A stretch of 64,000 bases of DNA from positions 42,742,001-42,806,000 of the forward strand of contig NC_073357.2 in the NCBI RefSeq assembly GCF_027580225.2, read 5' to 3'. Below the pieces are notes generated by a model that saw only the letters and a list, made by a program, of their open reading frames with translations, was not told where the DNA came from and made no database searches. The stretch's first letter is position 1, and each line of letters opens with the position of its first letter. Made by a program: the position numbers and the translations under genes. Below, piece by piece: positions 12,317 through 22,850 of the stretch. This stretch comes from Misgurnus anguillicaudatus. Its lineage: Eukaryota > Chordata > Actinopteri > Cypriniformes > Cobitidae.

Positions 12317-12641
12317 AGGGCTGCACGATTATTAAAAATAAGTTTCAAACACATCCACAATCTCATTCCTAAATTACAACGATTCGGCTGTCTATTAAAC
12401 CTTTGAAAGAAATAAAACCAGAACATTGAAATAAGCAGGTGCTGTCACAGAGTACAAGAGAGAGGTCATCATGTAAAGGTTTTTTTTAAACACTGGGTTG
12501 CAATGAAAATTGTTCATTGGTTCACTTGTTCAAACAATGTGTTTAAAGAGCGGATGAAGCTTGTGCTTTGCTTTCATAGATGCGTAAAGGGTTCATAATA
12601 GTTGTCCATAGGTTCTCTTGCTTAGCCTCTGTGCCGTAAAC

Positions 12642-12812
12642 CAGTGTTTCCCAATCCTGGTCCTCGAGCACCCCCTCCCAAAAAGTTTTAGATGTCTCCT
12701 TATTTAACACACCTGATTCAACTAATCATCCTCCTTCCAAAATGTGTTAAATAAGGAGACATCTAAAACTTTTTGGGAGGGGATGCTCGAGGACCAGGAT
12801 TGGGAAACACTG
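12642..12812. mobile_element. Short hAT-type palindromic MITE
   Basis: CAGTGTTTCCCAATCCTGG at the left is exactly inverted at the right as CCAGGATTGGGAAACACTG. The arms extend about 70 bp with a short loop around ACACCTGATTCAACTAATC. Flanking octamers CCGTAAAC and CTGTAGAC agree at 6 of 8 positions, consistent with an old hAT TSD. Confidence 0.8.
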
Positions 12813-12969
12813 CTGTAGACAACCACCAGTCTTCATATATATTGTACTCCTGCATCGTTATTTGCGTTGACGTGCAATTACCCATGCAGAGCCGCTAGTA
12901 GGCAGTATCCATGCATGTAACCACAGTAGCAGTGCAACAGCCAAAGAAGAAGCAGCAGTTTGTTGTATA

Positions 12970-13618
12970 CAGTGTTGGGTAAGTTACTCAAAAAAAGTAA
13001 TTAATTACTAGTTACTAATTACATCTTCAATCATGCAATTAGATTACTTTACAAATTACTCTCTCCAAAAAGTATTTAATTACTTATTACTAATAACTTT
13101 CTAAATCCTATTTAGTACATGATAGAAGGATAGGCTTGAAATGGCTCGAATAAATAATATATAAAAGTACATCAATTATTCTGGTCCCACTTTAGGGTCC
13201 AATTCTCTCTATTAACTAACTATTAACTACTTTTGCCTCAATATACTCCAACAACTAATACTAAAGAAGTTATACATTTTAAGTATTGGTAGAAATGAGT
13301 AGGGTTAAGGATGTAGAATAAGGTTTTGCAGAATCAGGCATTAATATGTGCTATTAAGTATAAATAAACAGCCAGCATCTCATTAATATTAATGCTAATA
13401 ATCAACCAGTTAATAGTGAGAATTGTAAACTTAAACCATGTTAAATCCACTATTGTATTATAATTGTTTAGAGTCCATACACAGTATTTAGTTACATCAG
13501 AAGTAACTGTAATTAGATTACAAGAAAAATAAGAGTAATCCCTTACTTTACTTTTTCAAAGGAAAAGTAATTTAATTATAGTAACTAATTACTTAGTAAC
13601 TAGTTACACCCAACACTG
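12970..13618. mobile_element. hAT-type MITE with CAGTGTTGGG ends
   Basis: Ends CAGTGTTGGGTAAGTTACT and AGTTACACCCAACACTG are inverted repeats. The flanks carry a perfect 8-bp TSD GTTGTATA (12962-12969 and 13619-13626). Arms are rich in TAACTAGTTAC-like palindromes. It is interrupted by a GGTCCCAC element at about 13193-13438. Confidence 0.88.
13193..13438. mobile_element. MITE with GGTCCCACTTTA end nested in the 12970 element
   Basis: GGTCCCACTTTAGGGTCC opens a segment whose inner arm AATTCTCTCTATTAACTAA is inverted near 13409-13425 (GTTAATAGTGAGAATT). The right terminus is decayed, ending near TTAAACC. It is structurally similar to the GGTTACAC element at 3000-3318. Confidence 0.6.
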
Positions 13619-13899
13619 GTTGTATATGATTTGAGAAGACCAGCAGTGATGGAGGTAAATAGACAGCGACTTTTGTTGCAGTTTGAATTAAATCAATCCT
13701 CAGCTTGGCCCATCTTTGTTCTTACTATATGAAGAAATGCCACACAGTTTTTTTAACATGATGAGAGGAGTTCTAGTGGACCAATCACAGCAGTTGTGGT
13801 CCGAATAGAATGGTTGTGTTGCAAGGTGCACGTCAGGCTACACAGATCTTTGCACTGCCTATGCATAGCCTACGGAGTAAAACTTACGCAGGATTACAC

Positions 13900-15304
13900 T
13901 TAAAGGGCGTGTTGCAGGTTAAATTTTTCAACGAATTTGTGCAATTTGTTTGTTGATAATAAACATTTAAACTGTTATTCATTGTATTTTATGTTGTTGA
14001 GTATCACAAAACAGAATATAATATGAAAAAGTACAGCAATTTGCAATGATTCTCCTTTCCCCCACAATGCACTGTATGACGTCATGCTGGGGAGAGAATT
14101 GACCAAAGCCGCCTTGAGAGCATTAGAGTGACTATAGAAAGACGAGTAAAGTACAGTTCTAATAGCGCAGATTATAGATAAATACATAGATAGACAGACA
14201 GACAGATGGATAGGCTATTATAGAGGAATAGGCAGACAGCCAGATAGCATAACGTTAGCATAACTTTGTGTAGAAAGTAAACAAAAATTAACATACTCGT
14301 GCGTGCTGGCTTGAGGGGGTCCATGATCCTGCCTGAAATGGGTGTACCTTTATGCGATCTTCAGCACAAACAGCATGTCAAATCTGGAAGCCGAGTGAGG
14401 CGCGTCACATGTGTTCGCGGGGTCGACCAGCGACCAAAACGCACTCACTTCCTTACAGCCAGTAGCGGAGTGACAATCGGGAGAGTCAGGACTTTCCCGG
14501 TGGGCCGATCTGATTATAGTTATATATTTCGAGTTATATTAGCAACACCGTCTGGCGGTGTGATGTGTGTCCTCGCAGCCCGCTGGTCAAACTGTGTGCA
14601 GCCTCTCTGCTCAACAAAGTATATAAAAGTGCTCAACCTGTTCGGCAGGTCCAACCATGTACAGGATTTATAAAAATACGGTGATCAATAAGCGGTTCCT
14701 CCTCAAATGGCATAGCCTTTGACGTCATTTGATGTAAAAAGCCGCCGAACGCCTGTTTATTACAGTATGCGGTCGGATCTGAGTGTGCTGCAGCTGCTGA
14801 CCGCTGCTTCTGCATATAAAATGATCATGTGATTCATTATGATTGCATAAACAATATAACAAAGCATCCTTTTATTTCACAAAACAATATATTTGAGATA
14901 TTATTTGATAGACTAGTAAGTGTGGATTAAGGATGTTTACAAATCTCTAGCCTGGTGGTCAGGACATGAATGGATCAAATCAACAGATTTGCGAAGTTTT
15001 ATTTATCTCCACATATATCATAAATAATAATTAGCATGGTAACTTTGCAGTATAACACATTATATATTTCCTACGATGTATATATGATTTCCAAAAGATA
15101 TACGTAAGTATTAAACAGCAATAAATGTCTCATCTATCTCTATGGCTCTGGCTGAGACTTTCTCCACTTATCCCCAACGTGACGTCATCGCCGAATTGCA
15201 TAAAAAAAGTTAATACCAAAAACGTAAAAAAGTGGTCTCATATCTTGAGTGATTTATGTACCCATTAATCGACAGTGGTGGTTAACCTGCAACACGCCCT
15301 TTAA
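13900..15304. mobile_element. TTAA-ended DNA transposon remnant with perfect 23-bp inverted repeats
   Basis: TTAAAGGGCGTGTTGCAGG and its continuation GTTAA are exactly inverted at 15282-15304. The interior includes a GATA/GACA tract and a CG-rich stretch at 14290-14600 with a 124-codon frame (14299-14673) that I do not recognise. No transposase motif is visible. The perfect arms suggest it is younger than its host. Confidence 0.82.
14173..14215. repeat. Imperfect GATA/GACA microsatellite
   Basis: Interleaved AGATAGATA and AGACAGACAGAC tetranucleotide units, about 43 bases. Confidence 0.8.
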
Positions 15305-16043
15305 GTGGTGCGTTTATAGCGTAGATAAAGCTTGCATTGATGTGTTCATTGTGTTTTGCTGGATGCACAAGGTAACAGATAAAGCTTGCGTTGATTGTGT
15401 ATTTTTCCTTACATTTCCATTGAAAGAAAAAGATGAGTGTTGAGATAGATTATACCCATGGGTCTTGTATTAGAAAAGTTTGGGTAACCCTGTTGTTTCA
15501 AACAGCTATTTTCAACCACACAGTTTCATTATTATTTCTTTGTGCATTATATATTTAAAATATTTAAATTATGACAGAAATACTGGGAATCTAGTTTAGA
15601 GTTTACATATAAACACTTATATCTACGATCTAGGGCAAACACATTCTTTCCCCCAGTAATAAAACATACATTTATTAGTAAATTAATTAAATTAAAACCA
15701 ATTCATTTTTTTGTCAGAACCTCGTGTAAATTATGTTAATTTGTTTAGTTAGCATTCAGAATCATGGAGGAATCGTGATCTTTATTTGAAACGAAAACGA
15801 TTGTGATTCTTATTTTTTCCAGAACTGCGCAGCCCTAATCACAAGCCCCTACTGGCAACTCCTAACCACTTGAGAGACCACTTAATCTGTCTTAAATATC
15901 TGGGAGAGTATAAGTGATTTCTACAGTAGCTTTAAGAAATTTGATAACTTGCTTTTTTAAGGTTTGAAAGTAAAAGTATATTTTAAGAATTATCAGCACT
16001 TACAGTAAGACTAAAATGGCACTTTGAGAATAAAAATGGGCCC

Positions 16044-17905
16044 TGGTCAAACTGTGTGCTGATATCACTCACATTCACAACAGAAACACCTCATTTATAC
16101 CAAACACCAATATCAATATGCTAGACATTTGCATGATATACTGTAATTTAATTCAACCCCTTTTGCAACAATTCACAGCACCATCTTTATGCAGAAGTTT
16201 ATGTACCCAATAAAGTATATAATAGAGCTTTTTCATAAATGTTGCACTTTTCATAAATGAGATTCATTAAGATAAATAAGACTCAAACTCAGTTGATAAT
16301 AATGTAGCCTTGAAAGTAATGCATTTAATAATGAGACGACTTACATTCTAATTTGGTTCTAATTTGTGGAAATAATTCATGGGTTATGAATTATTGATAA
16401 ATTAGAATTCAGAAGGTAAATGGCATGACAATATTTTGATGTATGAGATAAAAACACAATGAGCCACTGAGGATTAAAACAATGGGTTGTTCAAATTATG
16501 TGGATTTCACATTATTGCATAATATTGTACACCATAATATATTCTCAGAAATATCAGAAAACATCTGCTAATTTGTATCATTTTCTTTTAACTGTCACCA
16601 GGAGTAAATTAGCTATCAAAAGATCTTTCTATTAAAGGAGGGAAGGAAGAATTTTAAGCATACTTTTAATTATTTAAATCAGAGCAATGCAAAAAGTTTT
16701 TTCACTAGTTGTCTCAGTATACTGTAATATGCATATTTATATAAATTGATCTAACAGACTGAAGCAAAAAAGAGCCCAGAGATAAAACATTTACACTTTC
16801 TGCACACCCACGATCCAAAGTGTGATTTTATGATTAGTCTGTAGCCCACAAAGACGAACCAAATTATCCATACATGCACAACTAGATCATATCACTCGCC
16901 CTTTCATTTGCTGCTATAGCAAAAGGCTTCAGAGAGCTTGACAAGTGGACGCTATTCCACTTTCTGGACTCAAAGGAAGATGGGATTGCAAAAAGTACTG
17001 CTGCAACTTCATAATTAAGTGCTTAATCGACTTGGCTGCTGTGAAAGCATCACAAATATGTTAATGAATCTTTTTGATCCCTCTGGTTTCAATACCTATC
17101 ATTTAGTTTAAGCAAATGAATCAAAAATGTAAATTCCAAAAAAATTTGCAAAGGCCTTTCCTCAGTTGCATAATTCTTATACAGTATATGAGATGAAACG
17201 AAAAAGTCATACAGCAAATTAACTTCATTTCATGAAAAAAATATGTAACACGTTTTAATAAATCTGTGGTATCCCAAACATTCTTGCACTTTAGGATTTT
17301 TTTTTTTTTTGCATTTATATCAGCTTGTCCAGCATGCAGCCTGATCTTACGGTTTGTTATTAAATAGTATTAATATGTAACTTTCAAAAACACAAAACAT
17401 ACGTTTTTGCACAGTATGTTTAAATAGATGCTGAAGCATACAATGTAGACGTATTTGCAACATTTAATCATAGCATTATTATGTTTTTATATAAACATAT
17501 TATTACTGTATAATTGCTGTATAATTTCCTTTAACCATTTTACGGTACCATTTTTGTTACCATACTAACTCTTCCCCGAACCGTACCCTAAACCTAAACC
17601 CTTTTAATACAAAAATTTTAAAAATACATAATGTACAGAATATTTTTATCTTACGCGCCGTAACGGACAAAATGTGTATGTTTTAACAAAAGTATTAAAC
17701 TGTTTATTGAAATCATCAAATAATTTTACAATAACTTATTTATTGTGACATTTTAAAAGCAATACCGAAATTAGTTAAAATGACTATGTTAATGGCATTT
17801 GGTTTTAAAGTCTTTCATAAGGTAAATAAGTTAAAATACTTAAAAAAAATTGTCGGAAAATATGCCTGAAGACAAGTCATTAAAATTAGCTGATGCCTGC
17901 AATTA
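16044..17905. other. AT-rich sequence without recognised gene
   Basis: No coding signal. The stretch CCTAAACCTAAACCC near 17587 is a short chance or repeat-derived run, not a telomeric array. Part of 17310-17700 may be an old dispersed repeat, but I could not define its ends. Confidence 0.4.
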
Positions 17906-18304
17906 CACTGTAAAAAAAATCTGTAAAAATTACAATTGCAGCAGGTATTGCAGCTGGGTTGCCGGTAAATTACCGTAGATTTAAATTTATGTTATTTACT
18001 GGCAAGAGTTTGTTCAAAGTTGAATAAATTTTAAATATTAACAAGTCTTTATATTTACAGAATAAAACGATACAATAACAGCCTCATGCAAAGCATTCTG
18101 GGAACCAGAAATCATCATCAAACTTTTTCTGTTTTTTGTTTCCAAGAATGTTTTGCTTGATGCTGTTTTTCTAGTTTTATTCTGTAAAGACAAAGACTTG
18201 TAAATGTTTAATGTTCATTTAACTTTGAACAAAATGTTGCCAGTAAATAACATAAATTTAAATCTACGGTAAGTTACCGGCAACCCAGCTGCAAATTTTT
18301 TTTG
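17906..18304. repeat. Foldback MITE with CACTGTAAAAAA end
   Basis: CACTGTAAAAAA opens the left side. GCAGCTGGGTTGCCGGTAA and GTTATTTACTGGCA are inverted at 18225-18291. The loop carries paired AATAAAAC/GTTTTATT and CAAGTC/GACTTG tracts, so almost the whole element can fold on itself. The right terminus is eroded. Confidence 0.75.
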
Positions 18305-19086
18305 AATTTATGAATATTCATAGAGCTATAAATACATAAATTAACTTATTAGTCCTGTCAACACTTTGATATTATACGTTTCAGTGTGTAAAAAAAAATA
18401 TTTAAATGTACGTGTGGTGCAACCACACTTTACACAAAAATACACAGGTACAGTATTTGTATAAGATCACATAGGCTTGTCACACATCCAAAAGGATTAA
18501 CATAATGAAGGAACACTTATTAAAACCTAATATACTTTGGAAATGTCTGCTCCAAAGCATAGCTAGCTTTTGTGAAAATCACTTTGCGTTCTCCCACGCC
18601 CCACAACTTAAGCACACCAGCATTGCTTTAATTTTCTTCACTTAACTCCAAATTACTGCACAAGAAATTCAAATATGCCCGAGGTACAAGTTCCCCACAG
18701 ACTGCCTCACAAAAGGTTGGCACTTTAAACACAATTTCTTATTTGTTTAACTACAGGCTGTGCAGCAAACCCAAACCTCTTTCCATCCCTTGCCTTGTCT
18801 GATTCATTATAAAAAGCTCTAAAGCAGAACACATACTCTTCCCCCCGGTGACAGATAGCACGTCTTCAGGTTGTTTGTACAGATGGTGGATTTCCTTAAA
18901 TTAAGCTGCTACAATGAACAAAACTGAGCTTTGATATTGTTTGCAAACTGTGGCCCAACCAAAGCTTTGAAAAAAAAAAACTATTGCAACTACTGTATTA
19001 CAAACTAAGGGCAGTACATTTATTTAGTTTTAATCTTCCTTTAATATATTTTTTTCACATTCTGCTGACAAAATAATTCTTCAGGG
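18305..19086. other. AT-rich sequence without recognised feature
   Basis: No repeat boundary, ORF or RNA gene supported. Confidence 0.4.
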
Positions 19087-19132
19087 TGTAGCTGTAATGA
19101 AGCACTTGAAGGCTGGGAATCCATTTGCACAC

Positions 19133-19138
19133 TTTATT
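19133..19138 (-). terminator. LTR polyadenylation signal AATAAA
   Basis: Minus-strand context GTGCAATAAAGTGTGC lies about 46 bp before the presumed LTR end, the usual R/U5 position. Confidence 0.6.
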
Positions 19139-19364
19139 GCACACAACCGTAGTCGTACAGGCAAGGTCAATCCACTGCAAACACACTTGTAAGGGTTAGG
19201 CAATCTCGTAGTCAACAAACAGGCAGATAATTGAGGCAGGCAGCAAACGATCACAAGGTAATTAAACACTCCAAAATATACACGGGATAAACAGAAAGAA
19301 ATAATGCTCAGTAATGATGCCAGGGCAAATCAATACTTCCCGAAGTATATGACTAAATGAGGGG

Positions 19365-19373
19365 TTTATAAAG
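19365..19373 (-). promoter_or_regulatory. LTR TATA-like box
   Basis: Minus-strand CTTTATAAACC sits between the U3 tandem repeats and the AATAAA, as expected for an LTR promoter. Confidence 0.5.
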
Positions 19374-19378
19374 GCAGT

Positions 19379-19444
19379 CCAATGAGGTTCATCTGCAGGT
19401 GCAATCAGTCTCCAATGAGGTTCAGGTGCAGGTGCAATCAGTCT
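19379..19444. repeat. Two tandem 33-bp units in the LTR U3 region
   Basis: Units at 19379-19411 and 19412-19444 both begin CCAATGAGGTTCA and end GCAATCAGTCT. They differ by a few bases in the middle. Placement immediately upstream of the TATA-like box resembles enhancer duplications in LTRs. Confidence 0.85.
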
Positions 19445-19490
19445 AGGTATGTGGGCTTATGGGAAGTGAAGTCCGAATGGAAGTTAATAC

Positions 19491-20138
19491 TCAGGGGAAG
19501 TCTCCCTCTGGTGGTGATCGAGGAGTGTAGCAGGAGCGGCTCCCGAAGCGAGGAGGCGGATGACGCTGGGGTCTTCCACAAGGTCGAGGGGCCGGCTTCC
19601 CGGGATTGTCTCTGTGAAACTGAATGATGAGCGAAGGGTCGAGGATATTTCTGGCCTCCACCCAAGATTGTTCCTCAGGGCCGTACCCCTCCCAATCAAC
19701 CAGATACTGGAGACTGTTACCCCGACGTCTGGAGTCGAGGAGGTTGCGAACCAGATAAGCCTCCTCACCGTCTATGCGCAGGGGTTGAGGACCCTGCCCA
19801 GTGGTTCTCTCCTCCTGCTCCTCACTAGGTCCACCAGCGGGTTTCAGCAGGGAAACATGAAAAGTAGGAGAAATGCGATAAGTAGGAGGAAAATTAATAC
19901 GGAATGATACTGGAGTTACTTGTTTAGCAATTTTAAAAGGACCCACATACCTAGGACTGAGTTTCTTGCAGGGTAGTGAGTCCAAGATCACGAGTGGATA
20001 GCCATACCCACTGTCCAGACTGATACTCAGGGATGGCTCTGCGATGATGATCAGTTTGGGTCTTTTGTTTCCTGATGGCTCATTGGAGATGATGATGTGC
20101 TTGTTCCCAAACCTCCTCACTTCTCTGTAACCAGTCAT
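19491..20138 (-). pseudogene. Ty3/gypsy integrase C-terminus with GPF/Y motif and chromodomain
   Basis: This 215-codon frame covers the C-terminal end of the polyprotein. The first 25 or so residues carry the distal integrase segment. [12 protein letters not shown] is the GPF/Y module of chromovirus integrases, followed by a conserved [11 protein letters not shown] segment. A chromodomain begins around residue 124 ([14 protein letters not shown]), with the aromatic LVDWEGYG core and the W of the ESWV-like EQSWVEARN segment, and a basic proline-rich tail follows. In live elements the chromodomain steers integration towards modified histones. It is out of frame with the integrase core: the two frames overlap at 20080-20138, so a frameshift lies there. 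The domain itself reads intact, but upstream lesions would prevent its expression as part of the polyprotein. Confidence 0.9.
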
Positions 20139-20850
20139 TCACCGAAGGTAGATTAGTGGGCTCACCAGACCAAGGAAAGAAGGGAGGTTGAAATCCGAGG
20201 ATACATTTGAAGGGAGTGAGATCAGTGGAGGGTTTGATTAAAGAGTTTTGTGCGTATTCGGCCCACATGAGATATCTGCTCCAGTCCTGTTGGTTTTGGC
20301 AGCAATATGAGCGAAGAAAGCGAGTGAGTTCCTGATTCATCCTCTCAGTTTGTCTGTTAGATTGTGGGTGATATCCAGAAGTTAAGCTGACATTAACATT
20401 AAGCTGTTTAAAAAATGCAGACCATAGGTTGGAAGTGAACTGTGGCCCCCTGTCGGACACAATGTCTTCTGGTAGTCCATACAATCTAAACACCCAGTTG
20501 CATAAAGTTTCAGCCATTTCAAAAGCCGTGGGGAGTTTGGGTAAAGGAATGAGATGACAGGCTATAGAGAATCTGTCCACTACTGTAAGGATGACCGTGT
20601 GAGTGTTTGACTTGGGGAGGTCTGTAACAAAGTATATGGCAATATGTGACCAGGGGCGTTGAGGAGTAGGAAGGGGTTGAAGTAGTCCGGCTGGTCGTTG
20701 TTGCGATGATTTGGAGATATTGCAAATATGACAATTCTTGATGAAGGTGATGGTATCTTTAGACATAGAAGGCCACCAGAATTTCTCTTGTAGTAGTTTG
20801 ATGGTGCTGGTAATGCCTGGGTGACCCGTGGTGAGAGAGTTATGAACCAT
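20080..20850 (-). pseudogene. Ty3/gypsy integrase: zinc-binding and catalytic core
   Basis: The frame begins inside the N-terminal HHCC zinc module: H followed by GHPG, then CHICN supplying the two cysteines. The catalytic RNase-H fold follows. The block that normally holds the first acidic residue of the DDE triad reads [11 protein letters not shown] here, with Tyr at that position, so the triad is broken. The second acidic block, [11 protein letters not shown], and the glutamate region, [15 protein letters not shown], are present; in the latter an Arg sits where Gly is usual. A frameshift near 20870 separates it from the RNase H segment and another near 20110 from the chromodomain. Length of about 250 residues fits the core. 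Confidence 0.92.
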
Positions 20851-20859
20851 TTCGATGAG

Positions 20860-21113
20860 TTTTTGTGAAGAGATTTGTCAACAAAGGTCTTGTTTTGAAG
20901 ACATTGAGCTGGTGGTGGAGACTGGGTGTTGAGCTGTTCGATTTCCGTCATGATGTCCCACTGAATGGGAGAGAGGATGAGGGTTTTGGGGATGACATTC
21001 TTGGGAGGGTTGGGCGGGTCAGACTCCTCAAAGCAACGTGACAGAGCATCTGCTTTGGTATTCTTAGATCCTGGGATATAGGTGACGGTAAAATTGAATC
21101 TGTTGAAGAACAT
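20860..21113 (-). pseudogene. Ty3/gypsy RNase H end and linker to integrase
   Basis: The segment opens FFNRFNFTVTYIPGSKN and continues TKADALSR, the conserved close of the Ty3/gypsy RNase H domain, and then runs into a variable linker. It is in the same frame as the upstream RT/RNase H block but separated from it by an in-frame TGA at 21117-21119. The frame is lost near 20870, and the reading that continues to 20580 is not meaningful. Confidence 0.88.
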
Positions 21114-21116
21114 AGA

Positions 21117-22241
21117 TCACCTGGCTTGTCTGGGGTTCATTCTTTTGGCAATGCGTAGATATTCCCGATTTTTGTGATCGGTGAGAACAATAAAAGGATG
21201 CAGTGCCCCTTCTAGCCAATGCCTCCATTCCTCAAAAGCAGATTTTATGCCTAGTAAATCTCTGTCTCCCACATCATAGTTGCGCTCTGCTGCAGAGAGT
21301 TTGCGTGAGAAAAAGGCACAAGGAAACATTTTGGCATGAGGTCCGTATCGTTGGGAGAGCACTGCACCTACACCTGTGTTGGAGGCATCCACTTCAACAA
21401 TGAAGGGTAAGTTAGGATCAGGATGATGGAGTATGGGAGCGGATGTGAATCTCTTCTTCAGTTCCTGGAAAGCATTCAGAGCCTGGGTGGACCATGTGAG
21501 ACGAGAGGTTGAGCATTTGGTCATGGTGGTAAGCGGAGCTGCCACAATACTAAAGTTATGAATGAATCGTCGATAAAAGTTAGCGAACCCCAGGAAATGT
21601 TGTAATTCCTTCAGTGTTTGTGGATGAGGCCAATCGAGTACAGCCTTGACTTTGAACTCATCCATAGCCACTCCTTCTGATGAAATGATGTACCCCAGGT
21701 ATGATGTAGATGTTTGATGGAACTCACATTTCTCTGCCTTGGCATACAATTCATACTGAATCAAACGCTTTAACACAGTTCTCACGTGTTGGATGTGATC
21801 TTCGAGATTACTTGAGTAGATGAGAATGTCGTCGATGTAAGTGATAACCCATCGATCCAACATGTCGCTGAATACATCAATGAGAAAAGACTGGAAGACG
21901 GACGGACTGTTCGATAAGCCAAGGGCATCACAAGGTATTCATAGTGACAAGATTTGGTAGAGAAGACGGTTTTCCATTCATCTCCCTCCTTAATGCGAAT
22001 TAAGTTGTAGGCACATCGCAAATCGAGCTTGGTGAAATATTTGACATTTCGGAGTTGTTCCAAGGCTGCGGGAACCAGTGGTAAAGGATATCTGAATTTG
22101 ACTGATGTCGTTGAGAGCTCGATAATCGATGCAAGGCCGAAGAGACCCATCCTTCTTCTTCACGAAGAAAAAATGGGATGCAGGAGAGACAGAGTGGCGA
22201 ATGAACCCCTTTGCTAGTTCTTCTTCGATGTATCTATCCAT
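21117..22241 (-). pseudogene. Ty3/gypsy reverse transcriptase and RNase H, frameshifted
   Basis: Reading 5' to 3' on the minus strand: the fingers region [19 protein letters not shown]; a frameshift near 22105; the palm [21 protein letters not shown] and YLVMPLAY; a second frameshift near 21900; then the catalytic YIDDILIYS and the thumb [13 protein letters not shown]. RNase H follows with [15 protein letters not shown], the tether [13 protein letters not shown] and [10 protein letters not shown]. Key acidic residues in the YIDD and RNase H motifs are still readable. A TGA closes the frame at 21117. The 22242-22577 stretch upstream is in the same frame as the fingers and reads as the normal protease-RT linker. 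The copy is inactive through the frameshifts even though motif identity is good. Confidence 0.93.
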
Positions 22242-22577
22242 GGCTTCAGATTCTGGTTGAGAGAGCGGAAAAATATGCCCCCTTGGTGGTGTGGTACCTG
22301 GTAAGAGCTCGATACAGCAATCGCTTGGGCGGTTAGGTGGTAACTGTGATGCACCCTCCTTGCTGAAGGCTACTGCAAGGTCTTCATACTCAGGAGCGAG
22401 TTGAAGGGTCTTCGGATCCTTTGAAGTGGTGACAGCGTTGAGTGGTATGATTGGGTGTATGGATGACAGACAGGTTGAATGACAGCTTTCACTCCATTTA
22501 ACTATTTGATGTTCCTTCCATGATATTTGCGGGTTGTGTCTCTCTAGCCATGGCAGACAGAGAATTACAGAGTAATG

Positions 22578-22829
22578 TTAAGAGGGGATGATGTAAAAGG
22601 TGATGCTTTCCTGATGCAGAGTGCCGACCCGTAGATGAAGTTCTTCAGTGCTATGTTTGATGTTGCCCTCTCCTAACGGTTTTCCATCTACCGTCTCGAC
22701 TGTTAAATAAGAGGTGCAGGGTATTAGTGAAAGATTATGACCACGAGCAAAACTGTAGGACATGAAATTTCTCACAGGTCCTGAATCTATGAGAGCAGAG
22801 GTGGTGATAAAGCCCTGATCAGTAGCCAC
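22578..22829 (-). pseudogene. Ty3/gypsy aspartic protease fragment
   Basis: ALIDSGPVRNFMS contains the D-S-G catalytic triplet of retroelement aspartic proteases, with Pro-Val where small residues are usual after it. The fold continues to FYIIPS, where an in-frame TAA (22578-22580) interrupts an otherwise continuous frame into the RT linker. Protease-like sequence extends slightly upstream, to about 22850, after which gag homology is absent. It marks the 5' truncation point of this copy. Confidence 0.82.
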
Positions 22830-22850
22830 CTGAACTGGTACTTCAATATT

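Larger units (their letters stand above)
12317..15836. mobile_element. AGGGCTGCACGATT-type element, host of three insertions
   Basis: Ends are AGGGCTGCACGATTATT and AACTGCGCAGCCCT, inverted over AGGGCTGC. The subterminal A/T-rich ATTCTTATTTTTTCCAGAAC also matches my memory of this common fish repeat. No TSD could be confirmed. Insertions at 12642-12812, 12970-13618 and 13900-15304 make up about 2.2 of its 3.5 kb. Confidence 0.6.
11979..16043 (+). mobile_element. Harbinger-like element split by nested insertions
   Basis: The left end GGGCCCGTATTTATAAAG is matched in inverted orientation at the right end by AAAAATGGGCCC (16032-16043). I recall GGGCCCGTATT ends from zebrafish PIF/Harbinger-type elements. 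No clear TSD is visible. A short coding start (12288) is interrupted after 29 bases by a second element (12317-15836), which itself holds three further insertions, so most of the 4 kb is not the host element. Superfamily assignment rests on recall. Confidence 0.55.
19087..19532 (-). repeat. Probable 3' LTR of the Ty3/gypsy element
   Basis: The 446-bp segment has TG...CA ends on either strand (TGTAGCTG at 19087, TGTAGCA ending at 19532). In element sense it contains U3 repeats, then a TATA-like box, then AATAAA, in the expected order. The outer edge follows the coding region, whose stop lies about 40 bp inside the LTR. Exact edges cannot be confirmed without the 5' LTR. Confidence 0.65.
19087..22850 (-). 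mobile_element. 5'-truncated Ty3/gypsy chromovirus retrotransposon
   Basis: Reading on the minus strand, the order is aspartic protease, reverse transcriptase, RNase H, integrase, GPF/Y motif, chromodomain and then a 3' LTR: the Ty3/gypsy order, with the chromodomain marking a chromovirus. gag, the 5' LTR and the primer-binding site are absent. Homology stops near 22850, so the copy lost its 5' part and no TSD can be scored. The coding region is broken by two in-frame stops, four frameshifts and a substitution at an integrase catalytic position, so it cannot make a working polyprotein. It is an old dead copy. Confidence 0.93.

Noticed and set aside
17587..17605. CCTAAACCTAAACCC resembling telomeric repeat
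   Set aside because: Only two imperfect units; common in fish MITE interiors.
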